From positions 556,777 to 620,776 of the forward strand of contig CACRXP010000068.1 of assembly GCA_902702965.1 (NCBI GenBank): a stretch of 64,000 nucleotides of DNA, given 5' to 3'. Positions 43,640-53,665 of this stretch are shown one piece after another (the first letter of the stretch is position 1; every line of letters starts with the position of its first letter). A model generated the notes under the pieces. That model was not told the DNA's origin, did not search any database, and worked only from the letters and a program-made list of their open reading frames with translations. A program made the translations under genes and the position numbers. This DNA is from Spirometra erinaceieuropaei. Taxonomy: Eukaryota > Platyhelminthes > Cestoda > Diphyllobothriidea > Diphyllobothriidae.

Positions 43640-43702
43640 TGCTCTCCTGTCTCTGATGATGGATTCGCGTAGGAATCCGAAACGTCAGGCTAATAAAGCT
43701 CT
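43640..43702 (+). ncRNA. Hammerhead ribozyme, ACGU class, intact core
   Basis: CTGATGA (43,653-43,659), stem II GGATTC/GAATCC with loop GCGTAG, GAAA (43,679-43,682), ACGU stem III and predicted cleavage after C at 43,686. This half has no TATA box because it is truncated just upstream. Confidence 0.8.
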
Positions 43703-43744
43703 TGTCTCTGCGATCGTGTCTCCTTCTTCAACACCTTAAACAAT

Positions 43745-44109
43745 CAAATATGTGTATGTAGCGATTGCCTAGAACTTATCATAAAAAATAAGACTAAGGT
43801 TTCTGGATTTCAGAGAGTTGGTCCCGAGTGGTGACAGCCTCCATAGTACTGATTACCGTTAAACATGAAAGAGCCCGCTACTTTTGGGTAAGCAAAGGAT
43901 TGATTTTGATATAGGAGACAATTTAATTAGTAAGAAATACGCTCCCATTAGCAGCCGAGGAGGGCAACATTTTTAGATAAAAACAAGCTATATGTCGCGA
44001 GATTCATAAGTTTTTGTATCTACATGGCTGTTTGTAAGTAAAACCGTCTGATATACTGGATTAAATTCACCGAACGATTTTATTTATTCCCTATTAATTT
44101 TATTTGTTG
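43745..44109. other. Unassigned AT-rich DNA
   Basis: Nothing recognised. Confidence 0.5.
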
Positions 44110-44387
44110 TGCTTTTTATTGAAAATAAATGAAGTCTCACTATTACGATATAGCGGTAGCAGCGGCTGGCAAGGCATTTTCGATTGTCGAGTAGAGTTTT
44201 TGTAACTTGCCATGCAGTAGTACACCAGAGTCGTGCCAAAGCCTGTTGAAATTTTCAACAACGTATCGGTCGTGCTTCCGGCGAGCGTATGGTATGAGAC
44301 TACTGGGGTAGACTGGAGTTAACTACAGCTCTAAAGCCAATCGTGCCCATGTCTGTGATGGGTAGCCCTGGCCGTTAGCCTGCAAGC

Positions 44388-44545
44388 ATTTTAAGAAAAC
44401 TCAAACGTAGCCGCAACTTTACCCCTAGCCTCAACCGCATATCAAAAACATAACCGAGGCCTGACAACCCCAGCCCTTGGAACAACCCAAGTCCTAGTGC
44501 TAACCCTAACTTCAAGCATACCACTGACCCCAACCTTGAGCTCAA
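44388..44545. repeat. Degenerate CCCTAA-like tract
   Basis: CTAACCCTAAC, CCCCAACC and similar variants. Directly followed by a SINE copy. Confidence 0.55.
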
Positions 44546-44564
44546 TGCGGGCAACTTTGTGAAC

Positions 44565-44795
44565 CACGGAATAAAATTACTGACAAGGACAAGGGAGAAA
44601 AGAATGGCCATTTCTGGTTTATTAGACGTCGTCATTCAGCCATTACCATCCTCGAAATGTGCAATCCCTGGGGCTCGATCACGCAACCTGCTGGCTAAAA
44701 GTCCAACGCGGGCCACGGGTTTCTTGCCCTACCGGTTGCAAGAGCTTGTACACAATGGACGCTCACCTATCGCGCTAAGGAACTCACTCGCCCAT
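44565..44795 (-). mobile_element. HHR-SINE copy, minus strand
   Basis: The minus strand carries the 5' block GAGTGAGTTCC, head (about 44,680-44,730, diverged), ribozyme remnant ATGACGACG...CCAGAAATGGCCATTC, and GTCCTTGTCAGTAA. The first core box reads ATGACGA, so it is one base off. The 3' tail (GCGGCTGCTGG part) is missing. Confidence 0.65.
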
Positions 44796-45287
44796 TTGGG
44801 CTGTGAGGCCACACCGCACCTGCCTAAGATATGAAAGTAGATTTTTAAACGACCACCCAAGGGGGTTACGTATCCTATCCTTACCGTTTTTTTCGTGTAA
44901 AACCGTTTAAAAATGGGTTTTTATTTAAAAAAAACATTTTCTCTGGAAATTGGTATTGTTTTCGTTAACGAGTCAGGAGCAGCATTCAGTCCTCCTATCG
45001 GACGCATCTTCTGTAAACAAATAATGCTTGAAAGGTTTTATGTTCTCTTTCTTGAGTAATTTGTGAACAGAGTTTTGTTAAGTCATAAACAGTCATGCAG
45101 TTTCTCGTCCATGTGTGCTAAAACTCTTCTTACCGAAGTTTAACACCCGTTCTCTCATCATTTCGTCGGACGGTTCTCCTGATCGCGGCGTAGTGGATTA
45201 TTTTTCAGGATAAGAATAGGTTGCGAAACTTCACCGGGTTCAGCATGTATAGGTAACTGTTATATTTGCTTCAGAAGGCCGTCTTTT

Positions 45288-45752
45288 TTAATCTAGAGCT
45301 ACAGGAAGTCTCCTTTTGTATGGTATCCCACACTTTGATATAACTTTATGCATCCAGTTGTTTCAGCATGACTCTTTGGTGAGAAATGGTTTGGCATGAT
45401 TTTCTCGATCTCCCTGCCGTAACCTCTTTGCCTTACCTTGATCTCCTAGTTACTCCAATGTGCTTTCATCGCCTTTAATTGTCGATTCCGTACGACGTGA
45501 CTAACTTATTCCTTCCGGAAGAGTAAGTAAATCGTTTTGTGCCATGTCGGTACTCACCATACTATGCGTGCCGCAAGGATCGCCGGTCGCCTTTTGGTTT
45601 ACTTTGCCTCGGCTAGAACAAAAACACTCTGCATTCTCGATATCGCTGAACGGGATTCCTTTGTCGAGTGCCTGACTTATTTATTTCTCTAGGAAAATTT
45701 GTGCATATTCCCTCTCGTAGACAATAAGAGAGTTAAATTTAGTCGACAGGTG
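45288..45752 (+). repeat. Direct repeat, copy 1
   Basis: It matches 47,268-47,742 in the same orientation (shared AGCTACAGGAAGT, TCTCGATCTCCCT, TTGCCTTACCTTGATCTCCT, GATTCCGTACGACGTGACTA and AAATTTAGTCGA). About 470 bp with no coding assignment. Confidence 0.75.
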
Positions 45753-46184
45753 GGACTGCACAATCTACGATTGCTGAAAAAGCATAAGCTATGTTGGGGA
45801 CGAGCGGCTGAAATGAGAGGTTTGCTTTCACCGTCTTCTATGATGTTTAAGTAGTAAGAAATGGGAACACTGCACCAGCGGGGCCACCCCTCCCGGCGGT
45901 TTATTGGGAGGATTTTGGAACAAAGTTTGCCTGAACAGGGGTTTCATTCTGGGTCTGGGATAAGGAAAGGTATGGATATGGACAAGTTTGAACCACGTCA
46001 GCCACTTTGATTCCTCACATTCGAACTGATTCCCGTAATGTTGACAGGGGGACAAACGAAAGAATGAAAGGCTTCTCACTGACATGGATGCAATGTGTGA
46101 ACTGCTGTCAAAACCGGCAAAAAGTCAGACCTGAGGGGATTTCAAGGGCAAAACGATTGAAACCCTATGTGAAAACGCAAGCAG

Positions 46185-46320
46185 CATGTAGCAGTATCGA
46201 ACCCCAGGTGTTCCAAACTTCGAGTTTGTGTTGAACTGGCTGTTGTCGGCTAACAAGCCAGAAATGGCCACTACAATGTCCCTTGTCTTTGTTGGTAATG
46301 TCATTCTGTCCATATATAAA
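46185..46320 (+). mobile_element. HHR-SINE fragment, plus strand
   Basis: It starts near the B box (ATCGAACCCCAGGTGTTCC), then GGCTGTTGTCGGCTAAC.AGCCAGAAATGGCCAC and TCCCTTGTCTTTGTTGGTAAT. The CUGANGA box is deleted, while the GAAA side and stem III survive. Confidence 0.65.
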
Positions 46321-47267
46321 CCTCAACTGGTTCTTCCTAAAGAAGTTTCTCTTGGTCGTATAAATATATAAGGTCATTATTAAGAGATCATAACATTATT
46401 ACGTAGAAGGTGGTGCGGATTCGTTAGTAAATAACACGAGCGTCTAGGTTTTCATCGAGAATTCTTTGAAAAAACTTGTGTAACTCGAGTTCAGCGAAAG
46501 CCATAAATTATCTACCGTGCTTTTCAGTAGATTTTCTTTTTTTGTAATTCTGACCGTAGGTTTTAGGCACGAAAAATTTTGGACTTAGCTCGCACGCCCC
46601 TCTAGTTGTAAAGCACACCTTCTTCAACTTCGGTTTGTGAAGCAAGGAAAAGTTTTGGTTTTCAGGCAGTTTTTAATCAGAACCCTTTTCGTAACATCTG
46701 AAAGACTCGCTGCGTGCGCTGACATTCATTTATTAATTAACGTCGCTTTACAGTTGCTATTGACTGCAATATTTAAAACAGCCCAGGTCTGGAGGTCTCA
46801 GGTTTCCGCAATTTCGCCTTCAAAAACAACCGGAGAGCCAGAAAAACAGTAGCATTGGCCTGTGACTCACTTCGGCTTCTTAGTCCATTAAGTTAGGTTC
46901 CCTAAAGATGCCTTTTTCTGCTGGCGTTCTGTACCGGAGTACATGTATGAAGGAATAACAGACATAGTTAAGTCAAACCAATTGTCAGATCGCCAGACAA
47001 TAGTAGACACCGGTTTCTGCGAGCCTGTTGATTTCAACTCGTGGGAATAAAATACTAGCAGAAAAACAGTCATTCCTGCTGAGTCAGCTGTCGGCAGAAA
47101 TATCGGCAAAATTGCTGGTTTCATGTACGCATTCGTGCACGTGGTTTATCTTGGCAAACTAATATCCCCAGTTAGCAGACTCACCTTTAACTGAAAAAGC
47201 GGTAAGTATAGGTTGTGTAACCCCAATAGGTTTGGCAAGTATAGGTCTTAGAAGGTCTTGTTTTGTT

Positions 47268-47742
47268 TATTAATCCATAGCTACAGGAAGTGTTTCTTTG
47301 CGTGCTATCTAAATTTGATATAACCGCATACGTTAAGTTGTTTCACTATGACTTTTTAGTGATAAATTATTTGGCATGATTTCCTCGATCTCCCTCTCCG
47401 TAACCCCTTTGCCTTACCTTGATCTCCTAGTTACTTCAATGTGCTTACATCGCCTCTTATTGTCGATTCCGTACGACGTGACTAACTTATTTCTTCCGAA
47501 AGATTAGTTGAACCCTATTGTGCCATGTCAGCACTCACCATCCTGTGCGTGCTGCAAGAATCGTCGGCTGCGTTTTGGCCTACTTTACCTCGGTTAAAAC
47601 ATAAACGCTCTGATTCCTCCACATCTCTGAACGAAATTCTTCTGTCGAGCGCTTGACTTAATTATTTCTTTAAAAATATTTGTGCATAGTCCCTCTGGTA
47701 GACAATAAGACAATTAAATTTAGTCGAGAGGTGGGGTCACGC
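47268..47742 (+). repeat. Direct repeat, copy 2
   Basis: Second copy of 45,288-45,752, diverged. The pair is separated by about 1.5 kb of unrelated sequence with the SINE fragment between. Confidence 0.75.
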
Positions 47743-47985
47743 AACCTACCGTTGCCGTTTTCACTTTTTTAAAATTTCTGCTTCTGGCATCGACCGGTTG
47801 GATTAGCTGTAATGCGTGCTTGAAATGTTGTGGAAAATACCGGCAGACTTTGGAACAACTCTAGTGCACAACTGCAAAGCTGGCCATAAAAAATTTATCG
47901 GCAATCGACAATACATTCACATTAGCTGCTACTCTCATGTAATAATAATAAAACCTTAGTTACCTGCAGTAAAGAACAGCAATAA

Positions 47986-48755
47986 AAAAATGATGAACAT
48001 CGGTCAGTGAATCAAATCCACTACATCGAATGATTATGCACACAAACATGTAAAGCCAACCAACCCGATATACAGAGACTGCGAATTATGGAAAGAAGTT
48101 CACCAAAATAGACACACAAACGCCAAGGGCCAATTATGGCATCCAAATATACATTAAACAGAGCTCAGCTGAGCATGTACTGAATCCACGTATATTTTGC
48201 ATTCGCGTCAATCACCGTGTGCTCCATTACAGAATCGGCATCACGCTAACTGTATGATTCGGCTTTATATTTTTTTGGTAGGTGTCGATTTTGTTTGCCT
48301 ATCTGCTTCCCTTCATGGCCTCTTTCTAATCGACACCTCTAAACTTCACGGCGCTTATCATTGAAATATCGAAAAAAATCCTGCTCTCCAAAGCTTTATA
48401 GTGTATTGCCCTGTGAGTAGGCTTGCGACAAACCAAAAGGGTTGTGTTTAGGTATGCTGATAAAGAAGAAAATGACCCCACATATCCTGCGGGTATCTTA
48501 ACAATCTCAAGTGGAAAATAACAAATTCGGACACTGAAACTGGACTAGCAACCAACCACGTTTCTAGTAATACAGATGGAATTCGCCATGCACAGCCATA
48601 AATGATGTTAGACTTTAGGCTGTGCACACACAACAAGGGGTCGTGCGGCAGTTTTAAGGTGGAATGGCGAAGAGACTAGTGGTTGAGAAGCCACAGTACC
48701 GTCCTGTAGAAACGCCCGTGCCTTATCTCGAATGCGATTCACACTCGACCAGATA
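47986..48755. other. Unassigned DNA
   Basis: No gene or repeat recognised. Confidence 0.5.
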
Positions 48756-49748
48756 CAGTAGGTGGGCTAACTCATGAAATGTCAACCGAAATTCTGAAAT
48801 GCGTTTTCGTTTCGAAAAAATTAATTAAGTAGGGTTGCAAAACTAGTCAGCCTTCAACAAAACTTTATAATATTTCAGTTACCTCAGGATGTCGGCTTTC
48901 GAAAGAACTTCCTTTCGGCTGCATGCAAAAACCACACCCTGTAAAAATGTCTACCAAGTGGCATCCAAATTGGTTATTGATTTTCGGTGCCCCTAAAAGT
49001 CCAATTATATTCCATGGAAAACAGACACAGAAATATTCATTCTTTTGTTCGTTCAATAGACAATCACGTCTTCTTCCAATCTTATTCTCAGAGGAGTAAT
49101 ATAATTTGGTTTTCAAAAACGTTTCCAAATCACGAATAATTTTGAACCCGCTCCACCGTTACGCTTTGATTCAGAGTTTCCCAATTACAAGCCGTATATT
49201 TTCCGCGTACGGAAAACTATGCATCTTCCTACGGTCATAAAGGAGGCCCATATAGGGTTCATTAAATTTAGAGGTGAATTAGGTCCATATTGTTAACTTT
49301 ACAAGCGACATTGGTAAATGCAGAGATATGACGATTTACGAACAACCATTTCGCGGTATTTAAAAGTCTCACGATTAGAAACTCTTTTGAAACCGATTTA
49401 TGCTCCTCCTTAGATTATAATATTTGAATAAGACGTAATTTTCTACCGAATGAGGGAAAGAATGAATATTTTTATCCATATTTTCCATAAAATAGAATTG
49501 GACATCTAGGGACATCGAAAATCAATAAGAAATTTGCATGCTAAATATGCAGTCATTTTTTGCAGAGTGTATTTTTTGCATGCAGCCAGAAGAAAGTTCG
49601 TTTGAAAGCCGCCATCCTGAGGCAACTAAAATATTATAGAATTATTTTGCAGGCTGTCTAGTTTTACAACCCTACTTAATTAATTTTTTCGAAACGGAAA
49701 CGCTTTTCGGAATTTCGGTTGACATTTCATGAGTTAGCCCACCTACTG
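48756..49748. mobile_element. Foldback element, best-preserved copy
   Basis: 993 bp, flanked by TA (48,754-48,755 and 49,749-49,750). It starts CAGTAGGTGGGCTAACTCAT and ends ATGAGTTAGCCCACCTACTG. Inverted similarity extends almost to the centre: TTTTCGTTTCGAAAAAATTAATTAA, CATCC/GGATG, GCATGCAAAAA and TTCCATGGAAAA landmarks all recur mirrored. The whole element can fold into one hairpin with arms of roughly 480 nt. No frame longer than about 90 codons is present. Non-autonomous. Confidence 0.85.
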
Positions 49749-49750
49749 TA

Positions 49751-50129
49751 GGCCTGCGGGGTCGTACATTTAAGTCTTTGATCCGCCTTAAATATCGGCT
49801 GAAGTCAATCCTATTCCGGCTGGTAAACACGTGTTGGGCCACCCAGACTTACAGACTGGTGGATATCGTGGCGGCCAGCGGCTAGGTCCCATTCGGTGAA
49901 GGACCACTGACTTGGGCATCTAGACTCCGACTAACAGAAGGCCTGCTTCATGTAGGACCACGCTTCACATCTTCCTGTATATGAGTAGTGCCTCTCAACC
50001 GATGACTGACAGGCTACCAGGCTAAATGCAGGACTGCGTCTCAACCTCCTGAGCTTTAAGGATTGTCTGCGTCGGCTATGCCCTGGCCCTCGCAACCTGG
50101 TGTGCGCTGACTGTTCATTGGCGCCTGGG
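49751..50129. other. Unassigned DNA
   Basis: Moderately GC-rich, no gene recognised. It could be an upstream part of the repeat that follows. Confidence 0.45.
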
Positions 50130-50490
50130 TCCCTGCCGGTAGATGTGCCTGCGCCCCAGATGGGTATACAGGCAGTGCGCATGGTTGCTCAGTGACCCGT
50201 CTCTCTTTCTAATCCGCTTATGTTGCTGTTGGTTAAGATCCTGGTCAAGTGTTTGTTGTGGGCCAGAGGGTGTGGTGGTACGCCTAGGTGCGAGTCCGGC
50301 CATGCCATCCGCCTGCGCCCTCTCCTGCCTCCGGTCTCCTTGACTTTGTCTTGACACCGTGCCTAGTGAGGTAGATGCTGTGCAAGTATACCGTCACTAT
50401 TAACTAATACATGCGTAAGTCGCTGTGCCTGCTCTCATCTTACCATGGAGCACACGGTGGACATCGCCGACAACGACGGTTGAACTGCCA
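50130..50490 (+). repeat. Dispersed repeat, direct copy of 7.14-7.52 kb
   Basis: Shares the block order described at 7,140-7,515, ending TGGAGCACACGGTGGACAT. A related short piece may also lie near 18,200-18,250 (GTGAAAGTCACC.ATCCTGCGCTCT). Confidence 0.65.
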
Positions 50491-51639
50491 CTTCCTGTGT
50501 TTTGAAAGTCCGACTGAATTTCCATCTGTGCTCATACCTAGAATGCCATGTTCCCTAATTCCGCAGACACAATTGGGGCCCTAGAGCCAACTCAGAGGAT
50601 AAAAATGCACACAAAATGCGCTCCTTTGAACCTAGACACCGAAAATCCGGCGAACAAGGCGTGGAGGATGTAGGAGGTGATGTTAGCTTTCACATCCTCC
50701 AGTGCACTTCAGGATTCTGACCTGTAGAGAGCCTGCTCCATACAGGACTGGTCCTTCAACATCAGCGTCGTCGTTACCTCCTAATTCACTTTCTTTTCAC
50801 GGAAAAGTCCTCACTCCAGGGCAGAATGAAGAAGGAAACAGGATGTAATGACATTGTCAGTTTTCAAGACCTCTTGTCCAACAGCCAGCGACATTACTTT
50901 AGATGCGCACCGTTGGTCATGCTGTGAGAATGGAGTCCAGAAGAAGGTCAGTGAGATATTTTATAAATTTCCTTGCCTGTCAGTGAGGTGGACAGGTGGC
51001 AGGAAGTGAAGGAGTACTGTTTGAAAACCAGAGCAGAACAAGTCAAGCGTGGTAACTAGAAAAAAAATAACACAGTACTTTATATCACTCCGTCATACTG
51101 TCTTGTGGTTGGGAGGGAGAGGGAAAAAAGTGATCGGCTACACAACACTGGCCTGATACCAGAGCAGCACTAGGTTCATCGCGTGGTTAGACTGTAGACG
51201 GAGCTCCGGTTTCCTGCCAGATTATTGTGGCCACCGTAGGAAGCCGCGATTTCCCGCGCCAGAGAGTAACCTTGAAGAAACTGTCATCCTCGCAGTTCAA
51301 GTTATGGGCATAATGTGTTCACTGCAATCGCCAACCCCATAGGCTCGGTTAGCAGAAGAAGAAGACACGGGCAGCGCTCGTCCAGCCAACTTGGCGATCG
51401 TTAAGTGTGTCCGAGCACGTGCCCATTAAGTTAACGTCCGAGAGCAAAAAAAGTAGACCACCTAGGTAGAAGAGAAGGGCAGGACGACTCCTGTGTCCAA
51501 CAGCGCATTCAATCAGCATCGGGCGAAGACTAAAACTCGTAATCCATTGCACACTTAGTCTCACGTCCGACCACAAGTAGTCTTCGACTATGCTCTCGAT
51601 TAGGCCTTTAAACACCTGGCAAAAGGGTGGTAGTTCGAT
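50491..51639. other. Unassigned DNA
   Basis: No gene recognised. A CGTGGAGGATGTAGGAGG / CATCCTCC short inverted pair occurs near 50,658-50,702. Confidence 0.45.
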
Positions 51640-51873
51640 GTGTCATTTTCTGACGTATCTTTTAACTGCCGAGCATTCGTCAAATGGCAGCAAAACGTCT
51701 GTGTAGATAGGCGTATACCTGTGGCGAGGGGATGGGTCTCAGAATTTTATTTGAATAGGTTTCAACACAAAGTCTCTGAGACTATGGTTTGAACAGAAGA
51801 ACCACTTTAAAAAAAGACGAAGGCACGATCATCGGAACGACAACTTAACTGGTATTAGCTCAAACAGGAGCAA

Positions 51874-52269
51874 TTGAAAGTAGTCTATCAAATCACGTGC
51901 TATAACTGTCCCTGCCATTACACAGGCCAAAAAGGACGATGTCTCAGCTCACGAATACTTGAGCACAAACGAGCCCTTCGGAGAGACGACCCACTGTCTC
52001 AAATCGCCACTCACAAGTTGGAGGAAGACCATGAGTTATACTTTACTAACACGTGGATATCAGCGTGGATCAGCAACAAGATGGGGCAGGAACTGTTGGA
52101 GGCGTGGGTGACGGATACAAATTCTATCAATAGACACGTTGATTTGCCTGCGTGTTGTCACGGCCTCTACCCACGCGGTCAGGGGGTGCAGCTCATATCG
52201 GCGCGAAGGACAAACGTCGTCACCACGCTGGGAGACCGTTGTGGGCCAGGCAGCATGAACCAGACCTAG
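51874..52269 (+). pseudogene. PLE GIY-YIG endonuclease fragment, open frame
   Basis: 131 codons: KVVYQITCYNCPCHYTGQKG (GIY-like strand, C-x2-C pair, YTG), LSSRILEHKRALRRDDPLSQIATHKL (R..EH kept), then LLEAWVTDTNSINRHVDLPA, the C-terminal block shared by all HHR-class copies. The ATG at 51,874 is fortuitous, because homologous linker sequence would continue upstream but is cut off by the reversed stub. RT absent. The nuclease motif residues are complete. Confidence 0.8.
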
Positions 52270-52329
52270 CCACGGACATGACTCCCCCTCACGGGACAAC
52301 GGTATAAATGTTCACATGTTGTTGCAGTC

Positions 52330-52388
52330 TAACAGTCTCCGATGATAAACTCCTGTTCATGTTCGAAAGCTAAGACCAACAAAGCTAG
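52330..52388 (+). ncRNA. Hammerhead ribozyme relic, AGCU class
   Basis: CCGATGA (52,339-52,345, U-to-C at the second core position), weak stem II, then GAAAGCTA with AGCU stem III. TATAAATG lies 36 nt upstream. Confidence 0.55.
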
Positions 52389-52530
52389 CGTTCCTGTGAT
52401 TGGCCCTTTGTCTTGTTTTAAACAAGACCCTGGGACACACATATTCTCTTCCATTCGTGAGAAGAACCACTCGATGCCAGAGAGGTAAGCTGTTCAAAGT
52501 TAAGTGCATCTGTGGGAAAATTCTCGTCGG

Positions 52531-53665
52531 GTCAGTACAATTTTATCGAAAGGGGGTAGAAGTACAAACACGTCAGTGATAAAACAAATCGATTAAAGTT
52601 CGCCTTAAAACACATGCTGGGTGTGGGAATGTGGGGGAAGGGGGGTAATAGCAGTCAGTGTCAAAGAGGGGGGTGAGAGCGGAAGGGCGCGGGAGACTTG
52701 TAGCGTTAGTTGACCCTCGATCATTGTAGGCGCGGAGCAGAGGCGGCCGCCATCATGTTACGAAAACCGATCGTGAGCGCGCAGAAGAACCACGTTCAGG
52801 CTTCGCGCCTACTGTGGTCAAAGGTCGACTAATGCTACAAGTCTCCCACGCCCTTGCACTCTCACCCCGCCCCTGACACTGACTGCTAGTACCCTCTCCC
52901 ACATTCCCACACCCAGCCTGTGCTTTAAGGCAAACTTTATTCGATTTATCTTATCACTGACGTGTTTGTACTTCTACCCCTTCCCATATAGTTGTACTGG
53001 CCCGCAGTGCTTTCCAGTAGTGGTTTGGATATTCGTTTCTCTCAACGTATTTCCCGATAAACTTGGCCATTAATTTCGCCTCCACAAGCCTAGTATTGAA
53101 GGGTAGGTACTTATTGAGTGCCCTTAACATCCCTCAACTCCCCCACGCACTTTCNNNNNNNNNNNNNNNNNNNNNNNNNNNNNNNNNNNNNNNNNNNNNN
53201 NNNNNNNNNNNNNNNNNNNNNNNNNNNNNNNNNNNNNNNNNNNNNNNNNNNNNNNNNNNNNNNNNNNNNNNNNNNNNNNNNNNNNNNNNNNNNNNNNNNN
53301 NNNNNNNNNNNNNNNNNNNNNNNNNNNNNNNNNNNNNNNNNNNNNNNNNNNNNNNNNNNNNNNNNNNNNNNNNNNNNNNNNNNNNNNNNNNNNNNNNNNN
53401 NNNNNNNNNNNNNNNNNNNNNNNNNNNNNNNNNNNNNNNNNNNNNNNNNNNNNNNNNNNNNNNNNNNNNNNNNNNNNNNNNNNNNNNNNNNNNNNNNNNN
53501 NNNNNNNNNNNNNNNNNNNNNNNNNNNNCCTCGCCTGTGTTTTAAGGAGAACTTTTATCGATTTCTCTTATTGGTGACATATTTTTCTTCTACTCTGGTC
53601 CCATGTAATTGTACTGGCCAGATGAGAATTTATCAAAAGCTACGTATGCTCGCCACCTCGTCTTC
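52531..53665 (-). mobile_element. Family-2 PLE with inverted tails, gapped
   Basis: About 52,531-52,740 (minus-strand tail) and 52,741-52,998 (plus-strand tail) form an inverted pair around AGAGGCGGCCGCC. Then 52,999-53,154 carries minus-strand RT-region sequence (LVEAKLMAKFIGKYVERNEY), followed by the N gap and, at 53,529-53,665, the outer inverted tail equivalent to 29,140-29,278. It matches the 27.4-29.3 kb element in composition and order. Confidence 0.7.
53155..53528. other. Assembly gap (N)
   Basis: 374 undetermined bases inside the family-2 PLE. Open frames crossing it are artefacts. Confidence 0.95.

Larger units (their letters stand above)
43238..43730. mobile_element. Double-ended PLE with two intact hammerhead cores, 14-bp TSD
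   Basis: A 493-bp insertion flanked by perfect ACACCTTAAACAAT (43,224-43,237 and 43,731-43,744). The minus-strand copy fills 43,238 to about 43,630 (C-terminal coding end, TATA box, HHR, tail). The plus-strand copy is only about 100 bp (43,630-43,730) and starts just before the HHR. Both tails point outward. The left end includes the full 3' terminus CTCTTCGCTTCT when read on the minus strand. The TSD is perfect, so this is probably a young insertion. Confidence 0.9.
44110..47985. repeat. Region bounded by about 170-bp inverted repeats
   Basis: 44,110-44,290 and 47,790-47,985 are imperfect reverse complements (GGCTTTGGCACGACTCTGGTG against GACTTTGGAACAACTCTAGTG in matching order, plus CGACAATCG and AGC.GCTACC.CT blocks). 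Between them are a direct repeat pair, two SINE copies and unassigned sequence. It may be a 3.9-kb decayed TIR transposon or two solo repeat copies facing each other. No transposase is recognised. Confidence 0.55.
51807..52459 (+). mobile_element. PLE insertion, AGCU class, with reversed tail stub and 12-bp TSD
   Basis: Flanked by AGAAGAACCACT (51,795-51,806 and 52,460-52,471). The left stub (51,807 to about 51,868) is a reversed piece of the PLE tail. The rest is plus-strand GIY-YIG, C-terminal block and tail with a TATAAATG box (52,303-52,310) and a decayed HHR. This is a further example of outward-facing tails at both ends. Confidence 0.8.
51640..52530 (+). repeat. Dispersed repeat split by a PLE; empty copy at 54.07-54.25 kb
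   Basis: 51,690-51,806 plus 52,460-52,530 read as one repeat that aligns with 54,075-54,245 (TGTAGATAGGCG/TGTAAATAGAAG, CAGAATTTTATTTGA/CAGAATTTCATTTGA, CAGAAGAACCA, and TGTT.AAGTTAA). The PLE at 51,807-52,459 sits between the two parts. Confidence 0.65.
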
